Source of the DNA: Pseudothauera hydrothermalis
Lineage (GTDB): Bacteria > Pseudomonadota > Gammaproteobacteria > Burkholderiales > Rhodocyclaceae
Direction of reading: 5' to 3'
Assembly (NCBI RefSeq): GCF_003345255.1
Contig: NZ_CP029331.1
Location: 1,054,001-1,118,000, forward strand
Length of the DNA stretch: 64,000 nt
Position 1 is the stretch's first letter. Every line of letters starts with the position of its first letter. The translations under genes and the position numbers were made by a program. Shown piece by piece: positions 45,576 through 55,811 of this stretch. The notes under the pieces are model-generated. The model was not told the DNA's origin, ran no database searches, and worked only from the letters and a program-made list of their open reading frames with translations.

Positions 45576-46004
45576 TCAGTCCTTCAGGCGCGGCCCGAGT
45601 ACGGGATAGCGGTAGGGGCGTTGCAGGATGGCAGCGTTGAGGCCCATCACCCCGAAGATGATCAGCGCGGCGTGCAGGCAGACGAAATACAGCACGCCGA
45701 TCACCCAGGACCACGGGTTGTCGAAGCCGCCGAGCAGGAAGACCGCGACCGACAGCCCCACCAGGATGAAACCGCCGTAGATGCTCACGGTGACGGTCTG
45801 CTGAAGGTGGTTGCGCACCAGCGGCGAGGGGTGATTGCGCTTGAGCAGCCACAGCAGCATCAGCAGGCCGAAGCCGATCACCGGCAGGATCATCAGGTTG
45901 ATCAGGAACAGCGCCTCGGCGGCCACGGCCAGCGGCGGGCCGGGCATGTTTTCCTTGAGCAGGTCGGGTTCGGTATGTGGCATCGGTTCGGGTCCGTGGG
46001 GCAT
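45576..46004 (-). CDS. Small membrane protein of the nor operon, unknown function
   Basis: A 142-residue protein with three predicted spans (residues ~27-52, 70-92, 98-122) and a polar N-terminal tail. I do not recognise it beyond a general DUF4870-like look (HPSPLVRNHLQQTVTVSIYGG). It starts by ATGA overlap with the norQ stop and ends 7 bp before the Fe-S gene, so it is tightly bound into the operon. A role with the Fe-S protein in NOR assembly or electron supply is possible. Confidence 0.82.
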   Translation of the reverse strand: MPHGPEPMPHTEPDLLKENMPGPPLAVAAEALFLINLMILPVIGFGLLMLLWLLKRNHPSPLVRNHLQQTVTVSIYGGFILVGLSVAVFLLGGFDNPWSWVIGVLYFVCLHAALIIFGVMGLNAAILQRPYRYPVLGPRLKD

Positions 46005-46804
46005 CAGTGGCCAAAGGTGGCGGAGACCACTTCCATCAGCGCCTCGGCCACCTCGGGGTCGTCGGTGAGGCTTTCCACGATGGCCGCGCGGCAGGCGGTC
46101 AGCGGAGTCATGCCGGCACGCACCAGGGTGGCCGCATACACCAGCAGGCGGGTGCTGGCGGCCTCTTCCAGGTCCTGGTCCTTGAGCGCGCGCAGTGCGC
46201 GGGCAATATTCACCAAGCGGCGGGCGAGGTCGGCATCGCAGCCGGTTTCACCGCACAAAATGGCCCGCTCGCGCGCCTCGTCCGGAAAATCGAAGCGCAA
46301 GGAAACAAAGCGCTGGCGGGTGGAAGGCTTCATGCCCTTGAGCAGGTTTTGATAGCCGGGGTTGTAGGACACCACCAGCATGAACTCGGGCGGCGCGGCA
46401 AGCAGTTCGCCAGTGCGCTCGATCGGCAGCAGGCGGCGGTCGTCGGCCAGCGGGTGCAGCACCACGGTGGTGTCCTTGCGCGCCTCGACCACTTCGTCCA
46501 GGTAGCAGATGCCGCCTTCGCGTACCGCGCGGGTCAGCGGGCCGTCGCACCAAACGGTCTGGCCGTCGCCGATCAGGTGGCGGCCCACCAGGTCGGCGGC
46601 GGTCAGATCATCGTGGCAAGCCACGGTGTATAGCGGCCGCCCCAGGCGGGCGGCCATGTGGGCGACAAAACGGGTCTTGCCGCAGCCGGTCGGACCCTTG
46701 ATCAGCAGCGGCAGGCGGTTCTTCCAGGCGTGCTCGAAGATTTCGATCTCGTCGCCGGCCGGTTCGTAGAAGGGTATTTCGATATTCGGCGTGGTCAGTT
46801 CCAT
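46004..46804 (-). CDS. norQ: NorQ, MoxR-type AAA+ ATPase for NO reductase maturation
   Basis: Chaperone ATPase acting with NorD on NOR (CbbQ/NirQ/NorQ family). The 266-residue protein has Walker A GPTGCGKT at 37-44, Walker B GGICYLDEVVEARKD and sensor-1 VVSYNPGYQ. The CbbQ_C domain is in the last ~80 residues (TRLLVYAATLVRAGMTPLTACRAAI). The start at 46804 is fixed by ATGA overlap with norF; the longer frame to 47038 reads through norF. Confidence 0.95.
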   Translation of the reverse strand: MELTTPNIEIPFYEPAGDEIEIFEHAWKNRLPLLIKGPTGCGKTRFVAHMAARLGRPLYTVACHDDLTAADLVGRHLIGDGQTVWCDGPLTRAVREGGICYLDEVVEARKDTTVVLHPLADDRRLLPIERTGELLAAPPEFMLVVSYNPGYQNLLKGMKPSTRQRFVSLRFDFPDEARERAILCGETGCDADLARRLVNIARALRALKDQDLEEAASTRLLVYAATLVRAGMTPLTACRAAIVESLTDDPEVAEALMEVVSATFGH

Positions 46805-47082
46805 CAGGGTATTCCTTTCCAGTAGGCCAGACCGATCAGCGCGCAGACCAGCGCCAGCCAGCCGAGGGTGATGAGTTTCCACAGCAGCGGCGCGCGGCCG
46901 ATCGCCATGAAGTCGAGGATGACCGCCGTGCCCTTGAGCAGGGCAATGCCGAGCAGCAGGGTGGCAATCGCCGGGCCGCCGGCGCCGCCTTCGCCCACCG
47001 CCCAGGTCAACACGGTGGCGATGATCAGCAATACCCACAGCACGGTGCTGCGGCGGTCGGCGGAGCGGATATCGTGGCGCAT
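46804..47082 (-). CDS. norF: NorF, cytochrome c oxidase subunit IV-like small protein
   Basis: A 92-residue inner-membrane protein with three short spans (STVLWVLLIIATVLTWAVG, IATLLLGIALLKGTAVILDFMAI, LWKLITLGWLALVCALIGLAY). Size and the KGTAVILDFM motif fit NorF / subunit IV proteins found beside NorE. It supports full NO reductase activity in other denitrifiers; the mechanism is unknown. ATGA overlap with norQ. Confidence 0.88.
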   Translation of the reverse strand: MRHDIRSADRRSTVLWVLLIIATVLTWAVGEGGAGGPAIATLLLGIALLKGTAVILDFMAIGRAPLLWKLITLGWLALVCALIGLAYWKGIP

Positions 47083-47093
47083 GGACAGCCCCT

Positions 47094-47699
47094 TCAGCGG
47101 ATGACGTAGACCAGCGGAAAGAGCACCAGCCACACCAGGTCCACCATGTGCCAGTAGGCTGCGCCGCTTTCGAGGCCGTTCAGGTTGTGCGCGTGGTAGC
47201 GCCCCTTGCGCGCGTTCACCCACAGCGCGCCGAGGATCACCATGCCGAGGATGACGTGCATGAAGTGAAAGAAGGTCAGCGACAGATAGAACATGTGGAA
47301 GGTGCTGCTCGACAAGCTGATGCCGGCCGAGAAGGCGGCAGCGTACTCGGCGGACTTGACCGCCACGAAGCTGCCTGCACAGGCCAGCGCGGCGAGCAAC
47401 CAGCGCGCGCCCACCGGCGAGCGTCCGGCTTCGGCCGCATGTACCGCGCACACTACGAAGTAGCTGGCGGTGAGCAGCAGCACGGTGTTGATCGCCCCGG
47501 TGTTGCGGTTGAGCGCCATCTGTTCGGCGGCGAACAGCTCCGGGTTGTGGGCGCGCGCGAAGGCGTAGGCGATGAAGAACACGCCAAAAGCGAGCAGCTC
47601 GGCAAGAATGAAAAACCAGACTGCCAAGTCGCCGGCCAGGCGTGCTGGTTGATGACTGTGCGGCGCGGTGCGCGCGGCAATGGCGGCTGTGGAATCCAT
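47094..47699 (-). CDS. norE: NorE, cytochrome c oxidase subunit III-like protein
   Basis: A 201-residue inner-membrane protein of the heme-copper oxidase subunit III family with about five spans. It has LAVWFFILAELLAFGVFFIAY, the HVILGMVILGALWVN segment and terminal AYWHMVDLVWLVLFPLVYVIR. It is an accessory protein for NOR function. First gene of the norEFQ-orf142-FeS-norD-dnr run. The ATG at 47699 has no ribosome site. It coincides exactly with the start of transcription predicted from box D, so the mRNA may be leaderless. Confidence 0.93.
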   Translation of the reverse strand: MDSTAAIAARTAPHSHQPARLAGDLAVWFFILAELLAFGVFFIAYAFARAHNPELFAAEQMALNRNTGAINTVLLLTASYFVVCAVHAAEAGRSPVGARWLLAALACAGSFVAVKSAEYAAAFSAGISLSSSTFHMFYLSLTFFHFMHVILGMVILGALWVNARKGRYHAHNLNGLESGAAYWHMVDLVWLVLFPLVYVIR

Positions 47700-47733
47700 G
47701 GGCGCATTCTGGTCAAGTCGGCCGGCATTTCAC

Positions 47734-47747
47734 TTGATCGCGGTTAA
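47734..47747 (-). promoter_or_regulatory. FNR/DNR-type box D, norE promoter
   Basis: On the minus strand TTAAC-CGCG-ATCAA. CAGAAT (47711-47706, 4/6 to TATAAT) begins after exactly 22 nt. A -41.5 position puts +1 at 47699, the A of the norE ATG. Confidence 0.75.
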
Positions 47748-47806
47748 CTTTTGCAGTGGCAGGTTTTCAACCGGCGTGAGTTCTTTCCGATGACGGCCAA
47801 CCGACG

Positions 47807-47830
47807 AAAAAAGGGCGGCTTGCGCCGCCC
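47807..47830 (-). terminator. Terminator of norCB
   Basis: On the minus strand a 7-bp stem GGGCGGC/GCCGCCC (47830-47824 and 47819-47813) with GCAA loop is followed by six U (plus-strand A 47807-47812). It separates norCB from norE and so supports two transcripts. A second strong hairpin without U-run (GGGGCGCCCG repeat near 47888-47912) lies closer to norB. Confidence 0.88.
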
Positions 47831-47922
47831 TGTAAGTTCCCTTCCCCTGAGTAGTCCGACGAGGAGGAAGCGGAGAGACACACTCCTCGGGGCGCCCGCG
47901 ACGGGCGCCCCGTTTGCCCGAG

Positions 47923-49768
<1,846 letters not shown>

Positions 49769-49869
49769 GGTTTTCCCCTCATTGTTTCGTGCGTCCGTGT
49801 GAGTGTTTTGAACTGGTCAAGCAAACCCGAAGGTCCGGCGCACTGTATTTTTTGAGGGGGTGGGGCTCC

Positions 49870-49883
49870 ATGATTTGAATCAA
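49870..49883 (-). promoter_or_regulatory. FNR/DNR-type box E, norCB promoter
   Basis: On the minus strand TTGAT-TCAA-ATCAT, nine of ten half-site positions. TACAGT (49847-49842, 4/6) begins after exactly 22 nt, giving +1 at about 49835 and a 67-nt leader. It sits within a wider 15-nt near-palindrome GATTTGA-A-TCAAATC (49872-49886). Confidence 0.75.
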
Positions 49884-50016
49884 ATCGCTATCCGCGCGTG
49901 CTGTGCTCGGCAAAGGCCGTGCACGCGCCAGTCACCGCCGGGCCTTGCGCGCGGCGATGTGCGATCTCCGGCGACGGGAGGAGAGCGGCCCGGCGTCGCG
50001 GCCGGGCCGGACAGGG

Positions 50017-51324
50017 CTACCAGTACTGCAGGGCGTCGCGGAAAAGCGTGGAGAGATGTCCTTCGTCCACCGCCTTCGGCGCGTTGTTCACCAGGCGCTG
50101 CTGTGCCCAGGCACCGGCGGTGAGGCTGGGAATGTCGCCTGCGTGGTAGCCCACGCCGCCCACGCCGTTGGGAATGTCGCAGGCCTGCATCAGCGCGATC
50201 AGGCGCTGTGCGACGATCTCGCCGGCGTCCGCGGCGGTCGCGCCGCGGGTCTCCGCGCCCAGCCAGCCGGCGGCCTGCAGGTGGCGCTCGGGGCAGGCGT
50301 CGGCGGTGAAGCGGAACACCGCCGGGGCATTGACGATGACCGACATGCCGTGCGGCACCATCGGGTGCTCGGGCGGGTAGTCCGGGGCGCGGTAGTCGCG
50401 CACCCCGCCGGCCACCGCGTAGGCCATGCCGTGCGGCAGATGCACCCCGGCGTTGCCGAAGGCGATGCCGGCCAGCGTGGCGGCCCACATCATGCCGTTG
50501 CGCGCCTCATGGTCGGCCGCGTCGCGCACCGCACGCTCCAGGTACTGGCCGGTGAGCTGCAGGGCCTTCTCGCAGCCGAAATCGCTCCACGGGTTGGCGC
50601 CCTGGCTCATCGGCCGCAGGCTGGGGCGCTCGGCTTTGGCACGGCAGGTGTGCGGCAGCGCGGTGTAGCTTTCCAGCGCGTGGGAGAGCACGTCGAAGCC
50701 GGAGGCCGCCACCACCGTGCGCGGCAGCGTCCACGTGGTGACGGGGTCGATCAGCGCCAGCGTGGGGCGCAGCAGGCGCGAGACGATGCCGGTCTTCACG
50801 CCGCGTGCCACCCAGTCGAAGATGGCGATGCCGGTGCATTCCGCGCCGGTGCCGCTGGTGGTGGGACAGGCGATGTGCGGCTTGAGCGGCCCCGGCACGG
50901 CGCGCGCCTCGCCCAGCGGGGCATTCACGTAGGCGGCCAGATCGGCCGGATAGGTGGCGTAGAGGTTGGCCGCCTTGGCGGTGTCGATCACCGAGCCGCC
51001 GCCCACCGAGATGAAACCGTCGAAATTCCCCTCGCCGGCGAAGCGCGCGGCGGCGAGGAAGGAGGCGTCGGTCGGTTCGACCTCGACCGCGTCATAAACC
51101 ACGCAGTCCACGCCCGCGTCGGCGAGCGAGCGGCGGACGATGGCGACATGCTCGCTGGCCGCCAGGCGCGCATCGGTGAACAGCGCGACGCGCTGCAGGC
51201 CCAGCCTGAGCGCGTGATCGCCGGCTTCGGCCAGGCAGCCGGGGCCGAAGGTGATGGCCGATACGTCGACCGTGAATGCGGCATCGCCGCCCGGGGCAAG
51301 GGCGTAGTGGTGGCAGCAGGACAT
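50017..51324 (-). CDS. Hydroxyacid-oxoacid transhydrogenase (iron-dependent alcohol dehydrogenase family)
   Basis: Predicted to couple 4-hydroxybutyrate oxidation to 2-oxoglutarate reduction without free NAD, as in ADHFE1-type enzymes. The 435-residue protein starts [22 protein letters not shown], the HOT-type lead, then [33 protein letters not shown] and [14 protein letters not shown]. His-rich metal motifs follow ([14 protein letters not shown] and [18 protein letters not shown]). GGAGGAG precedes the ATG. It stands alone. If 4-hydroxybutyrate is a substrate here, a link to polyester metabolism is possible; other family roles cannot be excluded. Confidence 0.88.
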   Translation of the reverse strand: MSCCHHYALAPGGDAAFTVDVSAITFGPGCLAEAGDHALRLGLQRVALFTDARLAASEHVAIVRRSLADAGVDCVVYDAVEVEPTDASFLAAARFAGEGNFDGFISVGGGSVIDTAKAANLYATYPADLAAYVNAPLGEARAVPGPLKPHIACPTTSGTGAECTGIAIFDWVARGVKTGIVSRLLRPTLALIDPVTTWTLPRTVVAASGFDVLSHALESYTALPHTCRAKAERPSLRPMSQGANPWSDFGCEKALQLTGQYLERAVRDAADHEARNGMMWAATLAGIAFGNAGVHLPHGMAYAVAGGVRDYRAPDYPPEHPMVPHGMSVIVNAPAVFRFTADACPERHLQAAGWLGAETRGATAADAGEIVAQRLIALMQACDIPNGVGGVGYHAGDIPSLTAGAWAQQRLVNNAPKAVDEGHLSTLFRDALQYW

Positions 51325-51477
51325 GGCGTCTCCTCCATGGTGGTCTGGCCGCGCGGCAGCGCCCCTTTGCGGGTTGTCGCGCCGGGCGGCGGGCCGGGTG
51401 CGAACGCCGATGATACGCGCGGACCGTCTATCCGCGGGCGCTGGAGGAGAGGTGGCCGGGTCCGCTGCGTCGCAGCT

Positions 51478-51951
51478 TCAGTCCGCGCAGGTCGCGGTGC
51501 AGCCCCCGGCGGCGGTGCAGTCGGCCTGCTCCACTTTGCATTCCACCTTGGTGCGATGGGTCAGCCGGCTGCCGTCGCTGTACTCGCACTCGACCATGGT
51601 CAGCTTGCCCTTGCGGTGCACCGTCATGCTGACCGGCGTGGCGCTGCGCAGCGTGGCGGCGGGCTGGTTGCAGGTGAGGTAGCCGGAGAAGGCGCCGTCG
51701 GCCGACTCCCACAGCGCGTTGTTCTTGCGCTTGAGGTAGGCCTCGAAGGAGGTGCATACCTCGCCGTCGTTGTCGTAGAGCCGCGCGTTGTCGCTGCAGT
51801 AACCGTTGTAGGTGTACTTGAGCTCGGCGTCCGAAGGACAGGTGGCGACCTGCACCGCCGCGGACAGGTCGGGGCAGGAGAGGGGCGCGGCCAGCACGGG
51901 GGTGGCCAGGGGGGCTGACAGCAGGAGCAACAGGGTCAGTGTCTTGCGCAT
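51478..51951 (-). CDS. Secreted Cys-rich protein, unknown
   Basis: A 157-residue protein with a clear signal peptide (MRKTLTLLLLLSAPLATPVLA, cleavage near 22). The mature part has ten Cys, including CEYSDGSRLTHRTKVECKVEQADC and CTATCAD at the end, suggesting a disulfide-bonded periplasmic fold. The TMVECEYSDG strand and a repeated CPSD...YCSDN pattern give no family I can name. GAGGT precedes the ATG at 51951; the longer frame to 51999 is unlikely. Confidence 0.8.
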   Translation of the reverse strand: MRKTLTLLLLLSAPLATPVLAAPLSCPDLSAAVQVATCPSDAELKYTYNGYCSDNARLYDNDGEVCTSFEAYLKRKNNALWESADGAFSGYLTCNQPAATLRSATPVSMTVHRKGKLTMVECEYSDGSRLTHRTKVECKVEQADCTAAGGCTATCAD

Positions 51952-52087
51952 GGCGACCTCAGCAGATGATGAAACGGGTCCCCCGGGTGCCGGCGGCATG
52001 GGGCGATGCTGGACTTTGCCTTGCTCCGCGGGCGACGTAATTGATGAGCATCATGGTGGCGCGCGCAAGCGGGCGCCGTGTTGCGGC

Positions 52088-52537
52088 TCAGTCGCCGGTT
52101 TCGTCCCCATCCTCGTCTTCCTCCTCGCCGGGCAGGTCGCTGCCTTGGGCGTAGAGCACCGGCAGGCCGGCGGCGCGGGCCTGGCGGGCGAAGTCGTGCA
52201 GGGTGGCGAGCGCTTCGGTCAGCCGGCGTTCCGTGCCCGCGGCGGCCTGCCAGCGGGTCGCCGCATCGCCGAGCGCGTCCCCGCCCAGTCCGGCCAGCGC
52301 GGCGACCAGCTTGGGGTCCATCTCGGTGACGATCTCGTCCGCGCTGTCGCCGTCGAGCACCAGGCGCGGCGTGTAGCCGCCGGCGAGCAGCATGCCGAGG
52401 TGGGCGAGCTCGAAGTCCGACAGGCCTTCGATCCGCACGCGGGCGATGCCGTCGTCCCCGTCGGTGTCGCTGCCGTCGTCGAAGAAGGCGCGCTCGGCGT
52501 CGCGGCGCGCGGCAATGGCGATATCCAGCCAGAACAT
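52088..52537 (-). CDS. Acidic hypothetical protein
   Basis: A 149-residue soluble protein, strongly acidic, ending LPGEEEDEDGDETGD. The N-terminal FWLDIAIAARRDAERAFFDDGSDTDGDDGIARVRI and the middle LSDFELAHLGMLLAGGYTPRLVL suggest an alpha/beta domain; the helix RRLTEALATLHDFARQARAAG follows. Function unknown, and neighbours give no clue. Confidence 0.75.
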   Translation of the reverse strand: MFWLDIAIAARRDAERAFFDDGSDTDGDDGIARVRIEGLSDFELAHLGMLLAGGYTPRLVLDGDSADEIVTEMDPKLVAALAGLGGDALGDAATRWQAAAGTERRLTEALATLHDFARQARAAGLPVLYAQGSDLPGEEEDEDGDETGD

Positions 52538-52588
52538 GTTTGTCTCGTCAGTCGGTGAAGTGTTGACGTGGGTGGGTATCCGCAGCGA

Positions 52589-52891
52589 TCAGATCAGCAG
52601 GGTGCAACCCAGCCAGGTGATCGCGGCGCTGCGATGCAGGAAGCGGCTTCCGGTGTGGCGATGCACGCTGATCACCAGGAAGAGATTGTAGGGAATCAGC
52701 GCCAGATGAAGCAGCAGCCAGACGCCTTCGCCTGCATCCCTGGCGAGCAGGATGAGCGCCAGCACGCCGAAAAAGCTGTTGAGCAGGCTGCCGACGACGG
52801 CCATATCCCACCAGAACAACTTGCGCGCTGACGTGTGGCCGTTCCAGCGTGTGCCGAAGAACTGCCGCAACGGGAGCCGTGCCGGCGTCAC
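52589..52891 (-). CDS. Small membrane protein coupled to the AI-2E gene
   Basis: A 100-residue protein with about three hydrophobic segments (WDMAVVGSLLNSFFGVLALILLA, VWLLLHLALIPYNLFLVISV, SAAITWLGCTLLI). The start is GTG at 52891, overlapping the stop of the AI-2E gene as GTGA, with AAGGGGGACC ribosome site. The longer frame to 53581 reads antisense-free through the transporter gene in another frame and is rejected. Unknown function, but translational coupling implies use with the transporter. Confidence 0.72.
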   Translation of the reverse strand: MTPARLPLRQFFGTRWNGHTSARKLFWWDMAVVGSLLNSFFGVLALILLARDAGEGVWLLLHLALIPYNLFLVISVHRHTGSRFLHRSAAITWLGCTLLI

Positions 52892-54012
52892 GGTTGGTCC
52901 CCCTTGGTCGCCGGCTTGTCCCGGGCCTGGGCGATGAGCTGCTGCGCCCCGACGCCGGCCATGTCGGACTCCTCGATCCACTCCCGCCACACCGCCATCA
53001 GCACCGCCAGCACCACCGGCCCGAGGAAGAGACCGACCAGCCCGAATGCAGCCAGGCCGCCGAGCACGCCGAACATGACCAGCAGGAAGGGGATGCGGGT
53101 CGCGCTGCTGATGACAAGCGGTCGGATCAGGTTGTCCACCCAGCTCACCACCAGTGCGCCCCACAGCAGCAGGCCGACCCCGGCGGTGGTCTCGCCGCTG
53201 ATCAGCAACCAGATGCCCAGCGATCCCCAGGCGAACGGAGTGCCGAAGGGAATCATGGCGATCAATGCAGTGACCGCGCCGAGCAGGACTGGCGCCGGCA
53301 GTCCGGCCCACCAGTATCCGAGCCCGGCCACCAGGCCTTGCGCCAGTGCGGTGGCGATCAGCCCCCAGACGACCGCCTTGGTCATGCCGCCCACCGCGTT
53401 GAGGTAGGCATCGACCCGCTGGCCGAGAAAGCGGTGCAGCACCACTTCGACCTGGGCCAGCACGCGATCGCCATCGCGATAGAGAAAGAACACTGTGATC
53501 AGCGCGAAGCCGAGCTTGGCGGCATTGCGGCCCACGTCGCCGACCAGGGCGACCAACTGATCGCTGCCCTGGCTCACCCATTCGGTCATCTGTGTGCGGA
53601 AGGCGTCCGGGTCGCGGGTGAGGTCGTCGATCAAGCTCTGCAGCGTGTCGCCCAGCCAGGGCAATGCGCGGATGAACTCAGGCAGGGCCAGCGAGCCTGA
53701 CCGGATCTGGGTGGTGACGGTGGAAATGGCCGTGCCGATCTCGGTGCGCAGCAGCAGCCCCATCCAGAGCGCCGGCAGCACGAAGGCGGCGCTCAGCAGC
53801 AGGGTCATGGTCAACGCGCTCAGGCCCGGGTGGCGCGGCATGCACGCACGCAGGCGGGCATAGAGCGGCCAGGTGGCAAAGGCGATGATGATGGCCCAGG
53901 CTACCGGCACGATGAAAACGTGCAGGACCGCATAGCTGAGCAGCAACAGGCCGCCGAGCAGGAAGCCGAGAATGACCCGGCGGGCGATCTTTTCTGCGAC
54001 CTGGTCGAGCAT
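52888..54012 (-). CDS. AI-2E family (YdiK/PerM-like) transporter
   Basis: Inner-membrane protein of 374 residues with eight predicted spans. It has the family features: paired N-terminal spans (GFLLGGLLLLSYAVLHVFIVPVAWAIIIAFATWPLY), a polar cytoplasmic loop (residues ~110-170), and the C-terminal AVTALIAMIPFGTPFAWGSLGIWLL and FGVLGGLAAFGLVGLFLGPVVLAVLMAVWREW. The name covers a broad family of exporters; autoinducer transport is not implied. AGGAGA precedes the ATG. Confidence 0.93.
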   Translation of the reverse strand: MLDQVAEKIARRVILGFLLGGLLLLSYAVLHVFIVPVAWAIIIAFATWPLYARLRACMPRHPGLSALTMTLLLSAAFVLPALWMGLLLRTEIGTAISTVTTQIRSGSLALPEFIRALPWLGDTLQSLIDDLTRDPDAFRTQMTEWVSQGSDQLVALVGDVGRNAAKLGFALITVFFLYRDGDRVLAQVEVVLHRFLGQRVDAYLNAVGGMTKAVVWGLIATALAQGLVAGLGYWWAGLPAPVLLGAVTALIAMIPFGTPFAWGSLGIWLLISGETTAGVGLLLWGALVVSWVDNLIRPLVISSATRIPFLLVMFGVLGGLAAFGLVGLFLGPVVLAVLMAVWREWIEESDMAGVGAQQLIAQARDKPATKGDQP

Positions 54013-54038
54013 GGGCGCTCTCCTGCGCGGGTAGGGGG

Positions 54039-55382
54039 TCAGCGCGCCGGCGTTGCCGGCGGCGCCAGCGTTTCGTCATCCGGGCTGGCCTCCGGAGCGG
54101 GCGCCGGCAACTGGGTGGCCAGCACCTTGTCGATGCGCTTGCCGTCCAGGTCGACCACCTCGAAGCGCCAGTTTTCCCAGGTGGCGATATCGCCGGTGCC
54201 GGGCAGGCGGCCGAGCAGCCACATCACCATGCCCGACAGGGTGTGGTAGCGGCCCTTGTCCTCCTCCGGCACGGCCTTGATGCCCAGCCGGTCCTTCAGC
54301 TCGACGATCGGAATCAGGCCGTCGAGCAGCCAGGAGCCGTCTTCGCGCTGCACGGCCCAGGCCTCCTCGGTATCGTGCGTCAGGAACTCCCCGGTCACCG
54401 ATTCGATGACGTCGTGCAGCGTCACCATGCCCTGCACCTCGCCGTATTCATCGATCACGAAGACGATATAAGTGCCGGAGGCGCGGAACTGATCGAGCAG
54501 TTCCATGCCGGTGAGCGACTCCGGCACATAGATCGGCGCCTGCAGTTCGTGGGTGAGATCGACCGGATCGCCGCGCAGCATCTGGGCGAAGATCTGCTTG
54601 GCGCTGACGATGCCGAGGATGTCGTCGAGTCCTTCCTTGCAGACCGGGAAGCTCGAATGGGCAGCGTTGGCCACCAGGGCCAGGTTCTCTTCCAGCGGAC
54701 GGGTGATGTCGAGCGAGACGATGTCGGCGCGCGGCACCATCAGCGAACCAATCTGGCGGTCATCGAGACGGAAGACGTTGCGCACCATCTCGTGTTCGCT
54801 CTTCTCGATCACGCCGGCTTCCGAACCCTCGTTGAGCAGGGCGTGGATCTCCTCCTCGGTGACGCTGGGGCCGGCGGTCTCGCGCTGCCCCATCAGACGC
54901 AGCAGCAGGGCGGTCGAAGCGGCCAGCAGATGAACGAAGGGGCGCGAGGAGACCGCCAGCACGTTCATCGGCCGGGCAACGAGGCGGGCGATGCCCTCCG
55001 GGTTGAGTTGGCCGATACGCTTGGGCACCAGTTCGCCGACCACGATGGAGACATAGGTGATGACCACCACGACCAGCACCGTCGAACCGATCTCGCTGAC
55101 GCGCTGCTCCATGCCCAGGGCCTGCAGCCACTCGGCCAGCGGGCCGGCCAGGGCCGCTTCACCGACGATGCCGTTGAGGATGCCGATCGAGGTGATGCCG
55201 ATCTGGATGGTGGACAGGAAGCGGGTGGGGTCTTCGCCGAGCTTGATGGCCACCGCCGCGGCACCGTCGCCATCTTCCGCGAGCCGGACAAGCCGGGCGC
55301 GCCGGGCGGTCACTAAGGCGATTTCGGACATTGCGAAGACACCGTTGAGCACGATGAGGGCGATCAGCAGGGCTATTTCCAT
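54039..55382 (-). CDS. CNNM/CorC (hemolysin C-like) family transporter with CBS pair
   Basis: A 447-residue protein in three parts: DUF21 membrane domain (residues ~1-195; NGVFAMSEIALVTARRARL, GELVPKRIGQLNPEGIARLVARPM), tandem CBS domains (~215-335; MVPRADIVSLDI, GMVTLHDVIESVTGEF) and C-terminal CorC_HlyC domain (~350-435; WLLDGLIPIVELKDRLGI, DIATWENWRFEVVDLDGKRID). Related proteins move or regulate Mg2+/other divalent cations; haemolysis is not implied. Upstream of it the 417-bp gap 55383-55799 holds no gene I can support, only an imperfect 12-bp hairpin at 55471-55498 without U-run. Confidence 0.93.
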   Translation of the reverse strand: MEIALLIALIVLNGVFAMSEIALVTARRARLVRLAEDGDGAAAVAIKLGEDPTRFLSTIQIGITSIGILNGIVGEAALAGPLAEWLQALGMEQRVSEIGSTVLVVVVITYVSIVVGELVPKRIGQLNPEGIARLVARPMNVLAVSSRPFVHLLAASTALLLRLMGQRETAGPSVTEEEIHALLNEGSEAGVIEKSEHEMVRNVFRLDDRQIGSLMVPRADIVSLDITRPLEENLALVANAAHSSFPVCKEGLDDILGIVSAKQIFAQMLRGDPVDLTHELQAPIYVPESLTGMELLDQFRASGTYIVFVIDEYGEVQGMVTLHDVIESVTGEFLTHDTEEAWAVQREDGSWLLDGLIPIVELKDRLGIKAVPEEDKGRYHTLSGMVMWLLGRLPGTGDIATWENWRFEVVDLDGKRIDKVLATQLPAPAPEASPDDETLAPPATPAR

Positions 55383-55777
55383 GATGTGGGGTCAGCAGAA
55401 GCAAGAATGAGGTCGAGCAGGGGACTGCCCGTAAGCATCATTGTGGACAAGATAAGGCGACGGAGAGCGTGCCTGATGCCGCAGTGGCGGCGTCAGGCGT
55501 GCGAGCGCGCGACAGACCCGTTGTCGTTCGACACGTCGGGAGGAACGGGCTGCAAACGTACTGCGGTATCGAGGGCGGTGACCTGGAAGGTCTTCCGGAC
55601 GACGGCGGCGATCATCGCCCGGGGAGGCGGGCGGGGCGCCCGCAAGGCAGGAAGGACAACTCATAGGGCGGAGTGCATGACACCCCGCGCGACCCTTTAT
55701 CTGTTGCAATGCAGACGATCATGCCCGATTCGGGTCCGGGTGTCGACGGCCGGCCAGCGCGGGTGTGTTCGCGACGC

Positions 55778-55805
55778 TTGACTTCGCCGTGGCGTGGCAT
55801 ACACT
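55778..55805 (+). promoter_or_regulatory. Sigma70-type promoter of the riboswitch-terC unit
   Basis: TTGACT (55778-55783) and TACACT (55800-55805) are separated by 16 bp. Predicted start is near 55812, just before the yybP-ykoY element. Confidence 0.7.
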
Positions 55806-55811
55806 CGCGCT

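Noticed and set aside
49808-49820. TTGA-ACTGG-TCAA as the norC FNR site
   Set aside because: The half-sites are 5 nt apart rather than 6 (for TTGA/TCAA), and the site would lie too close to norC. The site at 49870 has correct spacing and a matching -10.
49903-51918. A 671-residue plus-strand open frame
   Set aside because: It lies antisense to the transhydrogenase and the secreted-protein gene, is Gly/Arg/Ala-rich and has no domain.
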